Assembly: GCA_902788275.1 (NCBI GenBank)
Contig: CADAJV010000004.1
Location: forward strand, 1-49,106
Source of the DNA: an uncultured Bacteroidales bacterium
Lineage (GTDB): Bacteria > Bacteroidota > Bacteroidia > Bacteroidales > Bacteroidaceae
Direction of reading: 5' to 3'
DNA length: 49,106 bases
Numbering within the stretch: position 1 is the first letter of the stretch; each line of letters begins with the position of its first letter. Shown one piece after another: positions 8,643-18,200 of the stretch. The position numbers and the translations under genes are program-made. Below the pieces are notes generated by a model that saw nothing but the letters and a program-made list of their open reading frames with translations, was not told the DNA's origin and did no database searches.

Positions 8643-9107
8643 TCACTTCTTGGGAGAACGTGGAGCCATCTTGTGGAGCATCTTGCGTTCAAACTTCTTC
8701 TCGGCTATCTTTACTTTCAGATATTTAGAAGCGGGGATAACTTTGAGAATCTTCTTCTGGTACTCCTGCTCAATATCCGTCATCTGGCGGTCGATAGCCA
8801 ACAGACGTTCAAGGGTTTTGAGACTCTGCTTTTCATCGGGTTCATTCTTCAGCGCCTCACGTGCCAAGCGGCCCTTCTCATGCATCAGTTTGCGCTGCGC
8901 ATCGCGCATGGCATGATAAAGAGGCAAGAATTTCTGTGACTCCTGAGGGGTCAACTTGGCCTGGTCTGTGATGAAGCAATCACACTTCTGCACAAACTCT
9001 TCGGGCGAGAAGCGACGCTCGTCCTTGTGTTGGGGGTGTGCATATGCCATGAAGGGCATCATAACAGCAACCAATATAAAGCCTAAAATATGTCTAAGAT
9101 GTGTCAT
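8643..9107 (-). CDS. Periplasmic Spy/CpxP-like helical protein
   Basis: Small exported protein of 154 residues. The signal peptide (HILGFILVAVMMPFMAYA) ends near residue 23. The mature part is charged and almost entirely helical, with a repeated pattern (KLTPQESQKFLPLYHAMRDAQRKL, then LERLLAIDRQMTDIEQEYQKKILKVI) reminiscent of Spy/CpxP-type periplasmic chaperones, whose LTxxQ motifs appear here as LTPQE. It is the third gene of a run with an ECF sigma factor and a membrane protein, which suggests an envelope-stress output gene of that sigma factor. The gap to the upstream gene is 25 bases. The assignment to the Spy-like group rests on composition and context only. Confidence 0.75.
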   Translation of the reverse strand: MTHLRHILGFILVAVMMPFMAYAHPQHKDERRFSPEEFVQKCDCFITDQAKLTPQESQKFLPLYHAMRDAQRKLMHEKGRLAREALKNEPDEKQSLKTLERLLAIDRQMTDIEQEYQKKILKVIPASKYLKVKIAEKKFERKMLHKMAPRSPKK

Positions 9108-9132
9108 TAGTAATAATATTTATATGGTAAGG

Positions 9133-9582
9133 TTACTCATCATCGGTCACATAAGCCATTATATCGTGGCTATCAAGCATCATGTAGTCACAGGCATCAT
9201 CAATATATTCAGCCATTTCCTCCTGGGTAAGATCAACATTGGCATCTTTTTCTGTCTGCATAGCAAGGGTCTGAGCCTTCTCCGCCACTATGCGCTGCTG
9301 GTACTTATATATCCATATTCCGAAATAGAGACCACCAAACATTGCTGCCATATAAATGTATGGCTTTAGTTTGGCATAGAACTCCGTCTTATAGAACGGC
9401 AGTCTCTTTACCTTGCATTCATCAACACGGGTAGCCTCCTGCTGGTCTATGCGAGCCATTACCTGCTCAGTGAGATTATCAAAATATCCCTCTGGCACGC
9501 TAAACGGCTCTCGGCTGACAGCATTATTGAGATCAATACTTTTCATGTTGTTTTTCTTCTGTTTCTTTGACATCGTTTTCAT
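9133..9582 (-). CDS. Single-pass membrane protein, candidate anti-sigma factor
   Basis: A 149-residue protein with one membrane segment at about residues 73-91 (YIYMAAMFGGLYFGIWIY). The cytoplasmic N-terminus carries FSVPEGYFDNLTEQVMARI, a motif seen repeatedly in Bacteroidetes membrane proteins encoded next to ECF sigma factors. The C-terminal part is acidic and rich in Met/Asp (ending MLDSHDIMAYVTDDE) and would face the periplasm. The start is the ATG eight bases past the sigma factor stop, so the two are translationally close. A role as anti-sigma factor or regulator of the sigma factor is inference from position and topology; it lacks a recognisable zinc-binding anti-sigma HxxxCxxC motif. 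Confidence 0.75.
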   Translation of the reverse strand: MKTMSKKQKKNNMKSIDLNNAVSREPFSVPEGYFDNLTEQVMARIDQQEATRVDECKVKRLPFYKTEFYAKLKPYIYMAAMFGGLYFGIWIYKYQQRIVAEKAQTLAMQTEKDANVDLTQEEMAEYIDDACDYMMLDSHDIMAYVTDDE

Positions 9583-9590
9583 AGAAAGGT

Positions 9591-10178
9591 TTAATTGCGA
9601 CTGCTAAAAAAATCCTCTATCTTCTTGGCTGCGATATGGTAGGAGGCCTTCAGAGCGCCTACAGAAGTGTCAAGCATTTCGGCCATATCCTCATATTTAA
9701 CCTGGTCATAGTATCTAAGGGTAAACACCTGCCTCTGCTTGGGCGGCAGTTCGTTGAGAGCCTGCTGCAGGAGGCGTTCCGTCTCATCACCATCAAAGAA
9801 AGGGTCGCTCTCCAGGGCGTCAACCCCTGCCTCGGCACTGTCCAGTGACAAAGTTTCACTCCGTTGCTGCATGAAGGTAATACTCTCGTTGGCAGCAATA
9901 CGATATAGCCACGTGGAGAGCATTGAGTCGCCGCGAAAGTTGTCAAGCGCCATCCATGCCTTGACAAACGTGTTTTGCAACACATCATTGGCATCGTCAT
10001 GATATGTTACCATGTGGCGTATCTGCCAATAAAGCTTCTGGCCGTACTTCGCAACCACGGATTCAAAGGCAGTACGACGCGTGGATGGTTCGCGTAGTTG
10101 CTGTACTAGCTGGCTGTCGGTGGGATAGTGCGGCATGTTATTTGACAGGTGTTTCTTTTGTTGGACAACTGAAGGCAT
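9591..10178 (-). CDS. ECF-type RNA polymerase sigma factor
   Basis: Sigma-70 family factor of about 195 residues (181 if translation begins at the second ATG at 10136, MPHYPTDSQ). Region 2 covers KYGQKLYWQIRHMV through NDVLQNTFVKAWMALDNF and STWLYRIAANESITF. Region 4 covers LNELPPKQRQVFTLRYYDQ and MLDTSVGALKASYHIAAKKI, a helix-turn-helix that binds the -35-type element. There is no region 1 or 3, so this is group IV (ECF). It heads a three-gene run with a membrane protein and a Spy-like periplasmic protein, which suggests response to envelope stress. The promoter is not clear. Confidence 0.93.
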   Translation of the reverse strand: MPSVVQQKKHLSNNMPHYPTDSQLVQQLREPSTRRTAFESVVAKYGQKLYWQIRHMVTYHDDANDVLQNTFVKAWMALDNFRGDSMLSTWLYRIAANESITFMQQRSETLSLDSAEAGVDALESDPFFDGDETERLLQQALNELPPKQRQVFTLRYYDQVKYEDMAEMLDTSVGALKASYHIAAKKIEDFFSSRN

Positions 10179-10216
10179 TAAAAGTTTAATTTCCCCACTT
10201 CTTTTTTACAGAGAAA

Positions 10217-10257
10217 GAGAGCAATCAGGTTTAAGTTTACTTAGCCTAATTGCTCTC
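10217..10257. terminator. Hairpin between secreted protein gene and sigma factor gene
   Basis: GAGAGCAAT (10217-10225) pairs with ATTGCTCTC (10249-10257), with partial inner pairing. It lies past the stop at 10285 on the minus strand. The T run after it is weak. Confidence 0.55.
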
Positions 10258-10284
10258 AAGTATATATGGTTATGTAATTAAAGA

Positions 10285-10605
10285 CTACGAAATAGAGACC
10301 TTGCGCACCACCTTGCCAACCTTAAGCAGATAAACACCTTTCTGCAGGTTAGTAGTGATGGTCTGGTCTTCAGTCTCGATGGCGTAGCTTGCTGCCTTGG
10401 TGCCGGTTACATAGTAAACGACAAGAGTCTGCTTGGCTGCGCCAGCCACACGAATGGAATTGCCCGAAACAACGATGCTAACTTCCTGACCATCGGGCGC
10501 GGCTACAGACATAAACTCCGTTTCCGTTAAGGCTGCATAAGCAGGCGCAACGGAGAAGCTCATGGCCATACCGAGGGCGATTATCAAGGTGTTAATGCGT
10601 TTCAT
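10285..10605 (-). CDS. Small secreted protein with sorting-like C-terminus
   Basis: Unrecognised exported protein of 106 residues. The signal peptide (MKRINTLIIALGMAMSFSVAPAYA) runs to about residue 24. The mature part, only about 80 residues, is mostly one short beta-rich domain: VVSGNSIRVAG, LVVYYVTGTKAASYAIE and NLQKGVYLLKVGKVVRKVSIS. The end resembles the shortened type IX sorting-type C-terminal domain also seen at 2066 and 35298, so this protein may be little more than such a domain. It has its own strong promoter and a hairpin behind it, so it is probably monocistronic. Function unknown. Confidence 0.8.
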   Translation of the reverse strand: MKRINTLIIALGMAMSFSVAPAYAALTETEFMSVAAPDGQEVSIVVSGNSIRVAGAAKQTLVVYYVTGTKAASYAIETEDQTITTNLQKGVYLLKVGKVVRKVSIS

Positions 10606-10632
10606 ATTCGCGTATTTCTTCTTTTATCAATG

Positions 10633-10664
10633 CAAAAATAGCACTTTTTCCAATACAAGCCAAA
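10633..10664 (-). promoter_or_regulatory. Promoter of the small secreted protein gene
   Basis: TTTG (10661-10664), a 20-bp spacer and TATTTTTG (10633-10640) on the minus strand, a full consensus match. The start codon is about 28 bases downstream. Confidence 0.85.
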
Positions 10665-10727
10665 CTTTTACACAATTTTTTTCCCTTTTTCGCGTTATAG
10701 GCGTTTTTTAATGATAAAAAAGCAGGC

Positions 10728-11732
10728 TTATTCCTTTGTTTTGGCTATTTTATTGCCAACCTTCATAAGGGCGAGGCCGATGATAATCCATATCATCTCG
10801 CGCACTCTGGTGATAAGACTGGTATATACGCCATAGGCCCCGCTGATAGAGAGGGCGCTGACGGAAAGGGCAAAGCCTCCTTCACGGGCACCAAGCTGCA
10901 TGGGCGAGAAGAAAAAAATGTTGCCAAAAAGCGAAGTGAAAGCCATAATCAGCACACAGTCGAAGAAATTGACGTCGCTGGTAAGGATGCGCAGGATGAA
11001 GTAAATCTCCAAAGCAGTAAGCACTCGTGCAGAGAACTCGAAGATAAAGGAAGTGTAAAAGCTAACACTGTGCTTGGAGTGGAGTTCAGCTATCTGTTGG
11101 TCAATCTGCATAAGCTGCTCCTGTTTCTTCTCGGAGAATCGGCAGGCATACTTACCCAGCCAAGGTATGCGGCCTACAACACGGAGTGTCTTTATTATCA
11201 TGCCGTGCTTGTAGCCCTTGACAAAGAAATAAATAGCAAAAAGGCAGAAGGCAGCCACAGCGATTAGCAACAGCCACATCGCAACATCAGCCTTATACAA
11301 CACTATAAACAGCACCACCGATACAAGCCAGAAGCATATATGACTGAATATATGCATCATCACATAGAGTATTACGCTGCTCGTAGCCCGGTTAGTGCCA
11401 ATAATGGGACTCAGCTCCATGATTCGGTAGGGCTCGCCGCCCATTAAGCCACAGGGAGTAGCATAGTTAAGAGCAAAGCCTGAGATCGTGAGTTTATACA
11501 CCTTGCTCAGCGTAACCGGTGAATGGCTCTCGCCGTTGCGAATAATGCAATACCAGCTGACTGCGTTGAAGAAATATATCACAATCCAAACTCCCACCAC
11601 AGCAGCAAACCACCACCCGGCACGGCGGATATGGGCCCACAGTTCAGAGTAGTCCATGTCGAAGGTGAGCAGCATTATTACCACAGCCACGGCACCCAGT
11701 AGAAAAAAGATGTTGCGATATAGAGGTTTCAT
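10728..11732 (-). CDS. Lysylphosphatidylglycerol synthase-type integral membrane protein (UPF0104)
   Basis: Polytopic inner-membrane protein of about 334 residues with seven or more hydrophobic segments. It matches the flippase-like domain found at the N-terminus of MprF and in free-standing UPF0104 proteins: GFALNYATPCGLMGGEPYRIMEL in the first half, and FFFSPMQLGAREGGFAL near residue 285, both typical family signatures. The synthase domain of MprF is absent, so a role in moving lipids or lipid-linked molecules across the membrane is the likely one; the substrate is unknown. I chose the ATG at 11732 (MKPLYRNIFFLLG). A TTG nine codons upstream is in frame but unneeded. It lies downstream of RNase Z across 243 bases of repeat-rich DNA. 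Confidence 0.85.
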   Translation of the reverse strand: MKPLYRNIFFLLGAVAVVIMLLTFDMDYSELWAHIRRAGWWFAAVVGVWIVIYFFNAVSWYCIIRNGESHSPVTLSKVYKLTISGFALNYATPCGLMGGEPYRIMELSPIIGTNRATSSVILYVMMHIFSHICFWLVSVVLFIVLYKADVAMWLLLIAVAAFCLFAIYFFVKGYKHGMIIKTLRVVGRIPWLGKYACRFSEKKQEQLMQIDQQIAELHSKHSVSFYTSFIFEFSARVLTALEIYFILRILTSDVNFFDCVLIMAFTSLFGNIFFFSPMQLGAREGGFALSVSALSISGAYGVYTSLITRVREMIWIIIGLALMKVGNKIAKTKE

Positions 11733-11872
11733 GTGGTTTGATATTATAGGTTTAGCCAAGTCCTAAGGTAATTACAAAAGCCGAAAGCTTCGTGAGAATA
11801 TGCTCTTTCGAGTAAGGCTCTCTTTGAGTGAAGGCTCTGTCAATGGTCGGCAAAGTCTTCGCGATACCAACT

Positions 11873-11933
11873 GCACTCCCCGAAAGGCCCCGCCTAGAGA
11901 GGGGGAGTCGGCTCTCGGCAATCTTAGGCCCCA
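11873..11933. repeat. GC-rich palindromic element, copy b (intergenic)
   Basis: CTCCCCGAAAGGCCCC followed by GAGAGGGGGAG, and a second part ending AGGCCCC: a diverged copy of the GC-rich family. Just before it, AAAGTCTTCGCGAT (11852-11865) is also found at 28079-28092. The 243 bases between the two genes hold only such repeats. Confidence 0.5.
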
Positions 11934-11975
11934 AAGACTTGTCAATTGCAAATAAGAAGCCTCATCAACTACGAC

Positions 11976-12905
11976 TCAGACCTTCACCGTTAGGCCTTCG
12001 TTGGCGGCAATGGTGTTAGGAAAGACCTCGCGAGCCTGCCTTAACAAAAGCGATGCATCATCGTAGCTGGCGGAATAGTGGCCAATCATCAGGCGGCGCA
12101 CTCCCGCCTGCTTAGCAATACTTCCAGCCTGACCGGCAGTGGAGTGACCATGGACAGTGGCCTTCTTCTCCTTGCTATTGTCATAGGTCGTTTCGTGGTA
12201 TAGCAGGTCCACGCCTTTTATAAGCGGGATAAGCGTAGGGCAGTAGGCAGTATCTGAACAATAGGCATAGCAGCGAGGCGCAGCAGCAGGCTTTGTCAGA
12301 CGCGCATTGGGAATCACACGACCATCGGGCATCACCCAGTTTTCGCCAGCCTTGATGTTGTTAAGGTAACAAACGGGGATTCCGTAGGCGTCAGTCATCT
12401 CACGATTGATATGTGGCAGGGCGGGTTTCTCCTTAAACAGGAAGCCATTGCACGGCATGCTGTGCTTCAACGGCAACGTCCACACCTCCATGCTACGGTC
12501 TTCGTAGATAAGAGCATGGCTCCCAGGGTCAACAGCATGGAATACCACCTCAAAATCCAGCGCGTGGCAGAACAACTTGAGCTGAGCCTCCAGCAGGGGC
12601 TGCAACTCAGCATGGGCATAGACATGGAAATCCATGGTGCGCCCTAGCAGCCCATACGATGAGATGAGGCCAACCAGTCCTAAGCAGTGGTCACCATGCA
12701 GATGTGAAATAAACACATTACGCAAAGCCATAAACTTCTGTCTGCATGTGCGCATCTGCAGTTGGGTACCCTCACCGCAGTCAATAAGCGACAGCTTGTC
12801 GTGGATATTGACAATCTGTGCCGACGGGTTATGCCGCGGAGTGGGTGTGGCACTGCCGCAGCCCAACACCGTAACCTCAAATTTCGTCTTAGGAGTCTTT
12901 TCCAT
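11976..12905 (-). CDS. rnz: Ribonuclease Z
   Basis: Zinc-dependent endonuclease of the metallo-beta-lactamase superfamily that trims the 3' end of tRNA precursors. It has 309 residues, the usual length of the short bacterial form. The opening VTVLGCGSATPTPRHNPSAQ is characteristic. The metal-binding motif SHLHGDH lies at about residues 67-73. Further ligands are in CYCSDTAYC (Asp), the ETTYDNS segment, and GHYSASYDD (His) near the end; HGHSTAGQAG is also conserved. The start is the ATG at 12905; a GTG two codons upstream is in frame. The gene follows rpsA on the same strand with about 210 bases between. Confidence 0.96.
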   Translation of the reverse strand: MEKTPKTKFEVTVLGCGSATPTPRHNPSAQIVNIHDKLSLIDCGEGTQLQMRTCRQKFMALRNVFISHLHGDHCLGLVGLISSYGLLGRTMDFHVYAHAELQPLLEAQLKLFCHALDFEVVFHAVDPGSHALIYEDRSMEVWTLPLKHSMPCNGFLFKEKPALPHINREMTDAYGIPVCYLNNIKAGENWVMPDGRVIPNARLTKPAAAPRCYAYCSDTAYCPTLIPLIKGVDLLYHETTYDNSKEKKATVHGHSTAGQAGSIAKQAGVRRLMIGHYSASYDDASLLLRQAREVFPNTIAANEGLTVKV

Positions 12906-13059
12906 TCTCACGCGCGAACATTATAATATATATATAAGTCGAAGACTTCGCGAGCGGCTCGCCAGTGGTCGCGCCTTTGGCACGGACAGGCTTAAAGAGC
13001 CACGAGAGCGCAGTGGCAAAATTCGAACTTTTAATCCTCTATTAATTATTAAAGCCCCT

Positions 13060-13086
13060 AAGGACCTTAAGGACCCTAAGGACTTT
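13060..13086. repeat. Three 9-bp repeats downstream of rpsA
   Basis: AAGGACCTT, AAGGACCCT and AAGGACTTT start at 13060, 13069 and 13078, an exact 9-bp period. They lie between the rpsA stop and rnz. The rest of this gap (12940-13020) holds inverted-repeat-like sequence (GAAGACTTCGCGAGCGGCTCGCC). Confidence 0.7.
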
Positions 13087-13117
13087 AATAATCTTTATTG
13101 AATTCAGAGAATCGGCT

Positions 13118-14899
13118 TTACTCTGCTCCTCCCTGCTCAGCAAGCTTTGCCTTGAGCTCAGCAAGAGCGTCATTGTCGGCCAGAGAGTTGGCAGCTGCCT
13201 GGTTCTGAATCTCAGGAGTCTCAGCCTGCGGCTTGCGCGGGGCAGCAGCCTTGCGCTCAGCACGCTGCTCATCCTCAAATACACGGCTATGGCTGAGGAT
13301 GATGCGGCGGGTCATCTTGTTAAACTCAAGCACCTTGAAGGGCAGCTTCTCATTGAGCTGGGCCTTAGTCTTGTCCTCCTTAACGAGATGCTTAGGAGTG
13401 GCGAAGCCCTCAATGCCGTACTCCAACTGGATTACGTCACCCTTGTCGTGCTCCTCTATGATGGTACCCTCATGGATGGAACCAACAGTGAAGATGGTCT
13501 CAAATACATCCCAGGGATTCTCCTCGGTCTGCTTGTGGCCAAGGCTGAGGCGGCGGCTCTCCTTGTCAATCTCCAGCACTACAACATCAATGTCTGCACC
13601 AATCTTAGTAATCTCAGAGGGGTGCTTAACCTTCTTAGTCCAGGAGAGGTCGGAAATATGGATAAGGCCGTCAACTCCCTCCTCCAGTTCAACGAATACA
13701 CCGAAGTTGGTAAAGTTGCGTACCTTTGCAGTGTGCTTGCTTCCCACGGGATAGCGCTCCTCGATGTTCTGCCATGGATCCTCCTTAAGCTGCTTGATGC
13801 CAAGCGACATCTTGCGCTCTGCACGGTCCAGGTTCAGCACTACGGCCTCCACCTCGTCGCCAACCTTGAGGAAATCCTGAGCAGAGCGGAGGTGAGTGCT
13901 CCAACTCATCTCGCTGACGTGGATAAGGCCCTCCACACCGGGAGCCACCTCAACGAATGCACCGTAGTCGGCCATCACTACAACCTTACCCTTAATCTTG
14001 TCGCCAACCTGAATGTTGGGGTCAAGAGCCTCCCAAGGATGCGGAGTAAGCTGCTTCAGGCCAAGGGCGATACGCTGCTTCTCCTCATCAAAGTCAATGA
14101 TAACAACGTTGAGCTTCTGGTCCAGCTGCACAATATCATGGGGGTCACCCACGCGGCCCCAGGAAAGGTCGGTGATATGGATGAGACCGTCAACGCCGCC
14201 CAGGTCAATAAATACGCCGTAGGAGGTAATATTCTTAACAACGCCTTCGAGCACCTGACCCTTCTCCAGTTTGGAGATAATCTCCTTCTTCTGGCTCTCC
14301 AGTTCAGCCTTAACCAGCGCCTTGTGGCTTACCACCACGTTGCGGTACTCCTGGTTAATCTTGATAACGAGGAACTCCATAGTCTTGCCCACAAAGATGT
14401 CGTAGTCACGGATGGGCTTAACGTCAATCTGGCTGCCAGGCAGGAATGCCTCAATGCCAAATACATCAACAATCATACCACCCTTGGTGCGAGCCTTAAC
14501 AAAGCCCTTAACGACCTCCTTGTCTTCCATGGCCTTGTTAACGCGATCCCAGCCCTGCTTGGCGCGAGCCTTGCGGTGGGAAAGAATCAGCTGTCCTTTT
14601 TTGTCTTCGCCCTTCTCAATGTAAACCTCTACCTTGTCACCAGGCTTCAGGTCAGGGTCATAACGGAACTCGTTAGCCGAGATAACACCGTCAGACTTGT
14701 AGCCTATGTCAACCATCACTTCGCGCTTGTTGACCGAGATTACCGTGCCCTCTACCACTTCGTGGTCGTTAACCTGGTTGAGGGTCTTGTCGTAGGCCTG
14801 TTCAATCTCTTTCTTTTCTGTTTCTGCCACTGCAGCACTGTCAGCATAGGACTCCCAGTTGAAATCCTCGAGCGGCTGAATCTCCTTTAAATTGTTCAT
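13118..14899 (-). CDS. rpsA: 30S ribosomal protein S1
   Basis: RNA-binding ribosomal protein that helps the 30S subunit take up mRNA. It has 593 residues with six S1 (OB-fold) repeats, starting at about residues 45 (VVEGTVISVNKREVMVDIG), 127, 212 (VLEGVVKNITSYGVFIDLG), 297, 384 and 470. Repeats 3 to 5 are the best conserved, with GLIHISDLSW-type ends. The N-terminus (NNLKEIQPLEDFNWESYAD) is typical of Bacteroidetes S1. The C-terminal 50 residues are a low-complexity Ala/Glu/Lys-rich tail. ATG start. The leader from the candidate promoter is about 95 bases long, which leaves room for the known S1 autoregulation, though no structure is proven. Confidence 0.97.
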   Translation of the reverse strand: MNNLKEIQPLEDFNWESYADSAAVAETEKKEIEQAYDKTLNQVNDHEVVEGTVISVNKREVMVDIGYKSDGVISANEFRYDPDLKPGDKVEVYIEKGEDKKGQLILSHRKARAKQGWDRVNKAMEDKEVVKGFVKARTKGGMIVDVFGIEAFLPGSQIDVKPIRDYDIFVGKTMEFLVIKINQEYRNVVVSHKALVKAELESQKKEIISKLEKGQVLEGVVKNITSYGVFIDLGGVDGLIHITDLSWGRVGDPHDIVQLDQKLNVVIIDFDEEKQRIALGLKQLTPHPWEALDPNIQVGDKIKGKVVVMADYGAFVEVAPGVEGLIHVSEMSWSTHLRSAQDFLKVGDEVEAVVLNLDRAERKMSLGIKQLKEDPWQNIEERYPVGSKHTAKVRNFTNFGVFVELEEGVDGLIHISDLSWTKKVKHPSEITKIGADIDVVVLEIDKESRRLSLGHKQTEENPWDVFETIFTVGSIHEGTIIEEHDKGDVIQLEYGIEGFATPKHLVKEDKTKAQLNEKLPFKVLEFNKMTRRIILSHSRVFEDEQRAERKAAAPRKPQAETPEIQNQAAANSLADNDALAELKAKLAEQGGAE

Positions 14900-15001
14900 T
14901 AATTAGTAAATTAAATTAGTTAGATAAGTTAGACATTATGTTGTAAAAACACGCTGTTTCATTTTTTCGCGCGGCGAAGTTACAACTTTTTACCTTCACG
15001 G

Positions 15002-15009
15002 CAAAGATA
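15002..15009 (-). promoter_or_regulatory. Candidate -7 element of rpsA promoter
   Basis: TATCTTTG on the minus strand matches TAnnTTTG, about 95 bases upstream of rpsA. The TTTG element is not at the usual distance (TTTG with about 26 bp spacing), so the call is tentative. Confidence 0.4.
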
Positions 15010-15082
15010 TCAGAGCATATTTTTCCTTTTTCACACAAAAAGGGGTGCCTGACCCTTCTGTTCAAACAAAACACCCTGTCTT

Positions 15083-15116
15083 TTTGCCTGTAAACAGATA
15101 ATTATTACTAACTTTG
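15083..15116 (+). promoter_or_regulatory. Promoter of the DUF3472-type surface protein gene
   Basis: TTTG (15083-15086), a 22-bp spacer and TAACTTTG (15109-15116). The ATG is at 15213, so the leader is about 90 bases and contains a GC-rich palindromic element. Confidence 0.65.
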
Positions 15117-15143
15117 GCGTCATCATTGGATTTAAACTTTGAA

Positions 15144-15186
15144 AGCCCCGCCCCTCCCCGATGAGAAGGAGTTATAGGGGGCTTAC
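15144..15186. repeat. GC-rich palindromic element, copy c (5' leader)
   Basis: AGCCCCGCCCCTCCCCGAT and GAAGGAGTTATAGGGGGCTT form an imperfect palindrome in the leader of the gene at 15213. It may form an RNA hairpin upstream of the start codon. Confidence 0.5.
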
Positions 15187-15212
15187 CTCCGAACTCTAAC
15201 ACTTAGCCACAT

Positions 15213-18200
15213 ATGAAAAGATTTTTTTTCCTCATTGCACTGACCATAATGATTAATGGTCAACTCTCAACCGTCAATGCTCAAAACTGGCAGAGTCAGA
15301 CCGACAAGATGTGGGGCAACTACTGCTACCGCGAGAAAGGTGACCGCTATCTCGATGCCCTTACCAACCAGGGCGTTATGTCCGTCATGCCCAGCGATGA
15401 CAACATACAGCTGGCTTACTACTGGCGCATCCCCAAGGGCAAGGTCAGGGCCGACATCGTATGGACCAACAACTTCGCCCGCTTTGCCGCCATGGACATA
15501 GTGCTTACCTATCCCCAGACCGGCGACACTCTGGCCGTCAGCCACGTCAGCAACTCAGCCATCAAGTCAGAAACCCACACCGATGACCTCTTCGGCGGCG
15601 TGGTGGACTTCCCCGAGGATGACTTCTACCGCGTGGAGATTCGCTCACCCAAGTGGAGCTATATCAAAAACATACAGTACTTCACCTTCCAGCGCGAGAG
15701 CACCGACCCCGTCATGATACCGCGCAACTTCGGCGGCACCTCAGCCCACCTTTTCGGCATACGCAGCACCGACCCCGAGGCACCCGCCGGCGGAGCCTAC
15801 GACTGGGGCTACGTTGAGTGCATGGCCCCCTCCAAATACCTGTGCCAGGGCACCTATTTCATGACAATGGGCCCCATGAACGCCTATATGGGCATGCAGA
15901 CCTCCAGCCCCCACGGCGACAACGACTTCAACAAGAGTGTGCTCTTCTCCGTTTGGGACAACGGCAACACCGACGACGACCCCAACCTCTCGCTCTATCT
16001 GCAAAGCCGCGTAATGGACGGCAACAGCCAAGCTGTCCACACCCATGCCGGCGGCGAGGGCTCCAGCGCCTCAGTCATGTTCAAGGACCAGCCCAACTGG
16101 TGGCGTCAGGACCACTGGGTGCAGTTCCTACTCAACACCCGCCCCGAGACAGTCACCGTCACAGTCAAGGACAGCAAAGGCCAGGACTCCACCTTCTTCT
16201 ACGACAACATACTTATGTCCACATGGTATAAGGTTGACACCATGCCCGAGTGGCGATATATGGCCACCATACGCTCCTCAGGCCAGAGCAACCTCCTCTC
16301 CAGCTGGTATTGTTTCATCGAACCCTTCACCTCCTATGCAGGGCAGAAACTGCACCGCGTATTCTATCGCAACGCCATGCGCCGCGCCGCCAACAGCGGC
16401 AAGTGGTACAGCAGCAACAAGTGCGACCTCACCAACGACCGCTACGAGCGTGACTTCCACTACGACTTTGGGCGCGGCGCCAGCCAGGAGTACCCTGGAG
16501 CCTTCTTCCTCGACATGGGAGCCTACATACACCAGCACGACAGCGCCTCAGCCATGCCCCTGGTGACCGACAAGACCTGCGTTGATACCATCCAGGTGGA
16601 CCGTCTCCTCGACCGCGTGGAGCAAGCTGTGCTGCGCGACAGCCGACTTGACAAGAACTGGGCCGTCAACCTCACTGCCGACCCCATACCCTCCTCCACA
16701 TGGACCATACTCACCAACCAGAGCTACCGCACCAACGTATATGGAGACCTCAGCGCTCTCTTCGACGACGACGACCTCACCCACTGCTCCGCCAGCCCCA
16801 GCGGCAGCTCCCACGCCGACTTCCGCCTCAGTCTTCAGGCACCACAGCCCGTCGAGGTTAGCTCACTATCCATCTATTGGGCCCACAAATACTCCTGGCG
16901 CACCAAGTACGCCGACATACTAACCTCTACCGACGGACAGAACTGGACCCTCGCCTTCGAAAGTCTCCTCATACGCTGCGAAGACAACACACAGGTATCC
17001 TTCCCCCACCCCCTCACCACGCAATATCTACAGGTGCGCTTCCACCAGGGCTACGACTCCAACGGATTGTCAATCAACACACTTACCTTCCGCGGCTCAT
17101 TCAACCTCGACAAGCTCAAGGCCATGGCCCGCGAGCAGATAGACCACGCAGGCACCTTCACCTACTTCCCCTCCGCCGACCTGACAGACCTCAAGGCAGC
17201 CTATGCCAATGGCGCAGCCACTGATGCCAATGCCATCGCCATCGCCCTGCGCAATCTCTTCAACGACCACCAGCCCATCAACTACTCGCGCCTGCATAAC
17301 CTCAGCCACATCAGCAGCCACCGCGCATACTGCCTGCAGAACATGAACGGCTACGGCACCCTCACTGCCAACGCCGCAGGCACCGCCCTCACCGCTGCCT
17401 CTGCCAGCGCCACCGACAGCCGGGCCCAGTATCGCGCCCACCAGGACGTCACCGACCCCATGGCCAACTGGCTCATCATTCACGACGAGAACCTCTCCGG
17501 CTACTACCTATATAATATAGGAGCCCACAAGTTCCTCAACCTCAACGCCACCGGACTGCTCTCCGCCCAGCCACAGAGCCTCACCATGCGCGCCTACGGC
17601 CAGGGCTACTACTTCTCCGCCGGCACCCAGTCGGCAGGAGTCACCCCCACCGACGGAGCAGCCGCCGTCAGCAACGCATCGGCCTACAGCCAGTTCTATG
17701 TCTATGACAACTATCAGCAGCGCCAGCCCACCCAGCTGCGCGACAGCCTCATGGCCCTCGTCGTGCCCCAGGGCAAGGTAGAGAGCTACCGCAAGAACTT
17801 CAATCAGATGATCAGCGCCCCCGTGGGAGTAGTAGGCGGCTTCACCAGCGAAGACGCCCGCACCGCTCTGCAGCAGGCCTACGACAATCTGGCCACTGAC
17901 CCGCAGGGCTTCATCCAGGCTGTCGAGAATGCCGACATCATAGCCTTCGACCCCGACAACACCGTCTATCGCATCCGCTCGGCCTATGACGGCCTCAGCG
18001 CAACACCCTACCTCACCGCCGACCCCACCCTGCGCCTCTACACCAAGGCTGCCAGCAACGCCTACGACCAGATATTCCGCCTGCAGACCCGCAACTACGG
18101 CTACTCCATCCACTCGCAGGGCACCAGCCTCAAGCCCACCGAGGCAACCTACAGCCACACCATCGCCACCACCACCGACCCCGCCCAACGAGGCACCTAC

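Noticed and set aside
11733-11759. Longer start (TTG) for the flippase-like gene
   Set aside because: The extra residues are not hydrophobic or conserved-looking, and the ATG at 11732 begins the first membrane segment directly.
13289-14890. Open frame of 533 codons antisense to rpsA
   Set aside because: Same effect: rpsA is certain, and the antisense product is Leu/Asn/His-rich with no signal.
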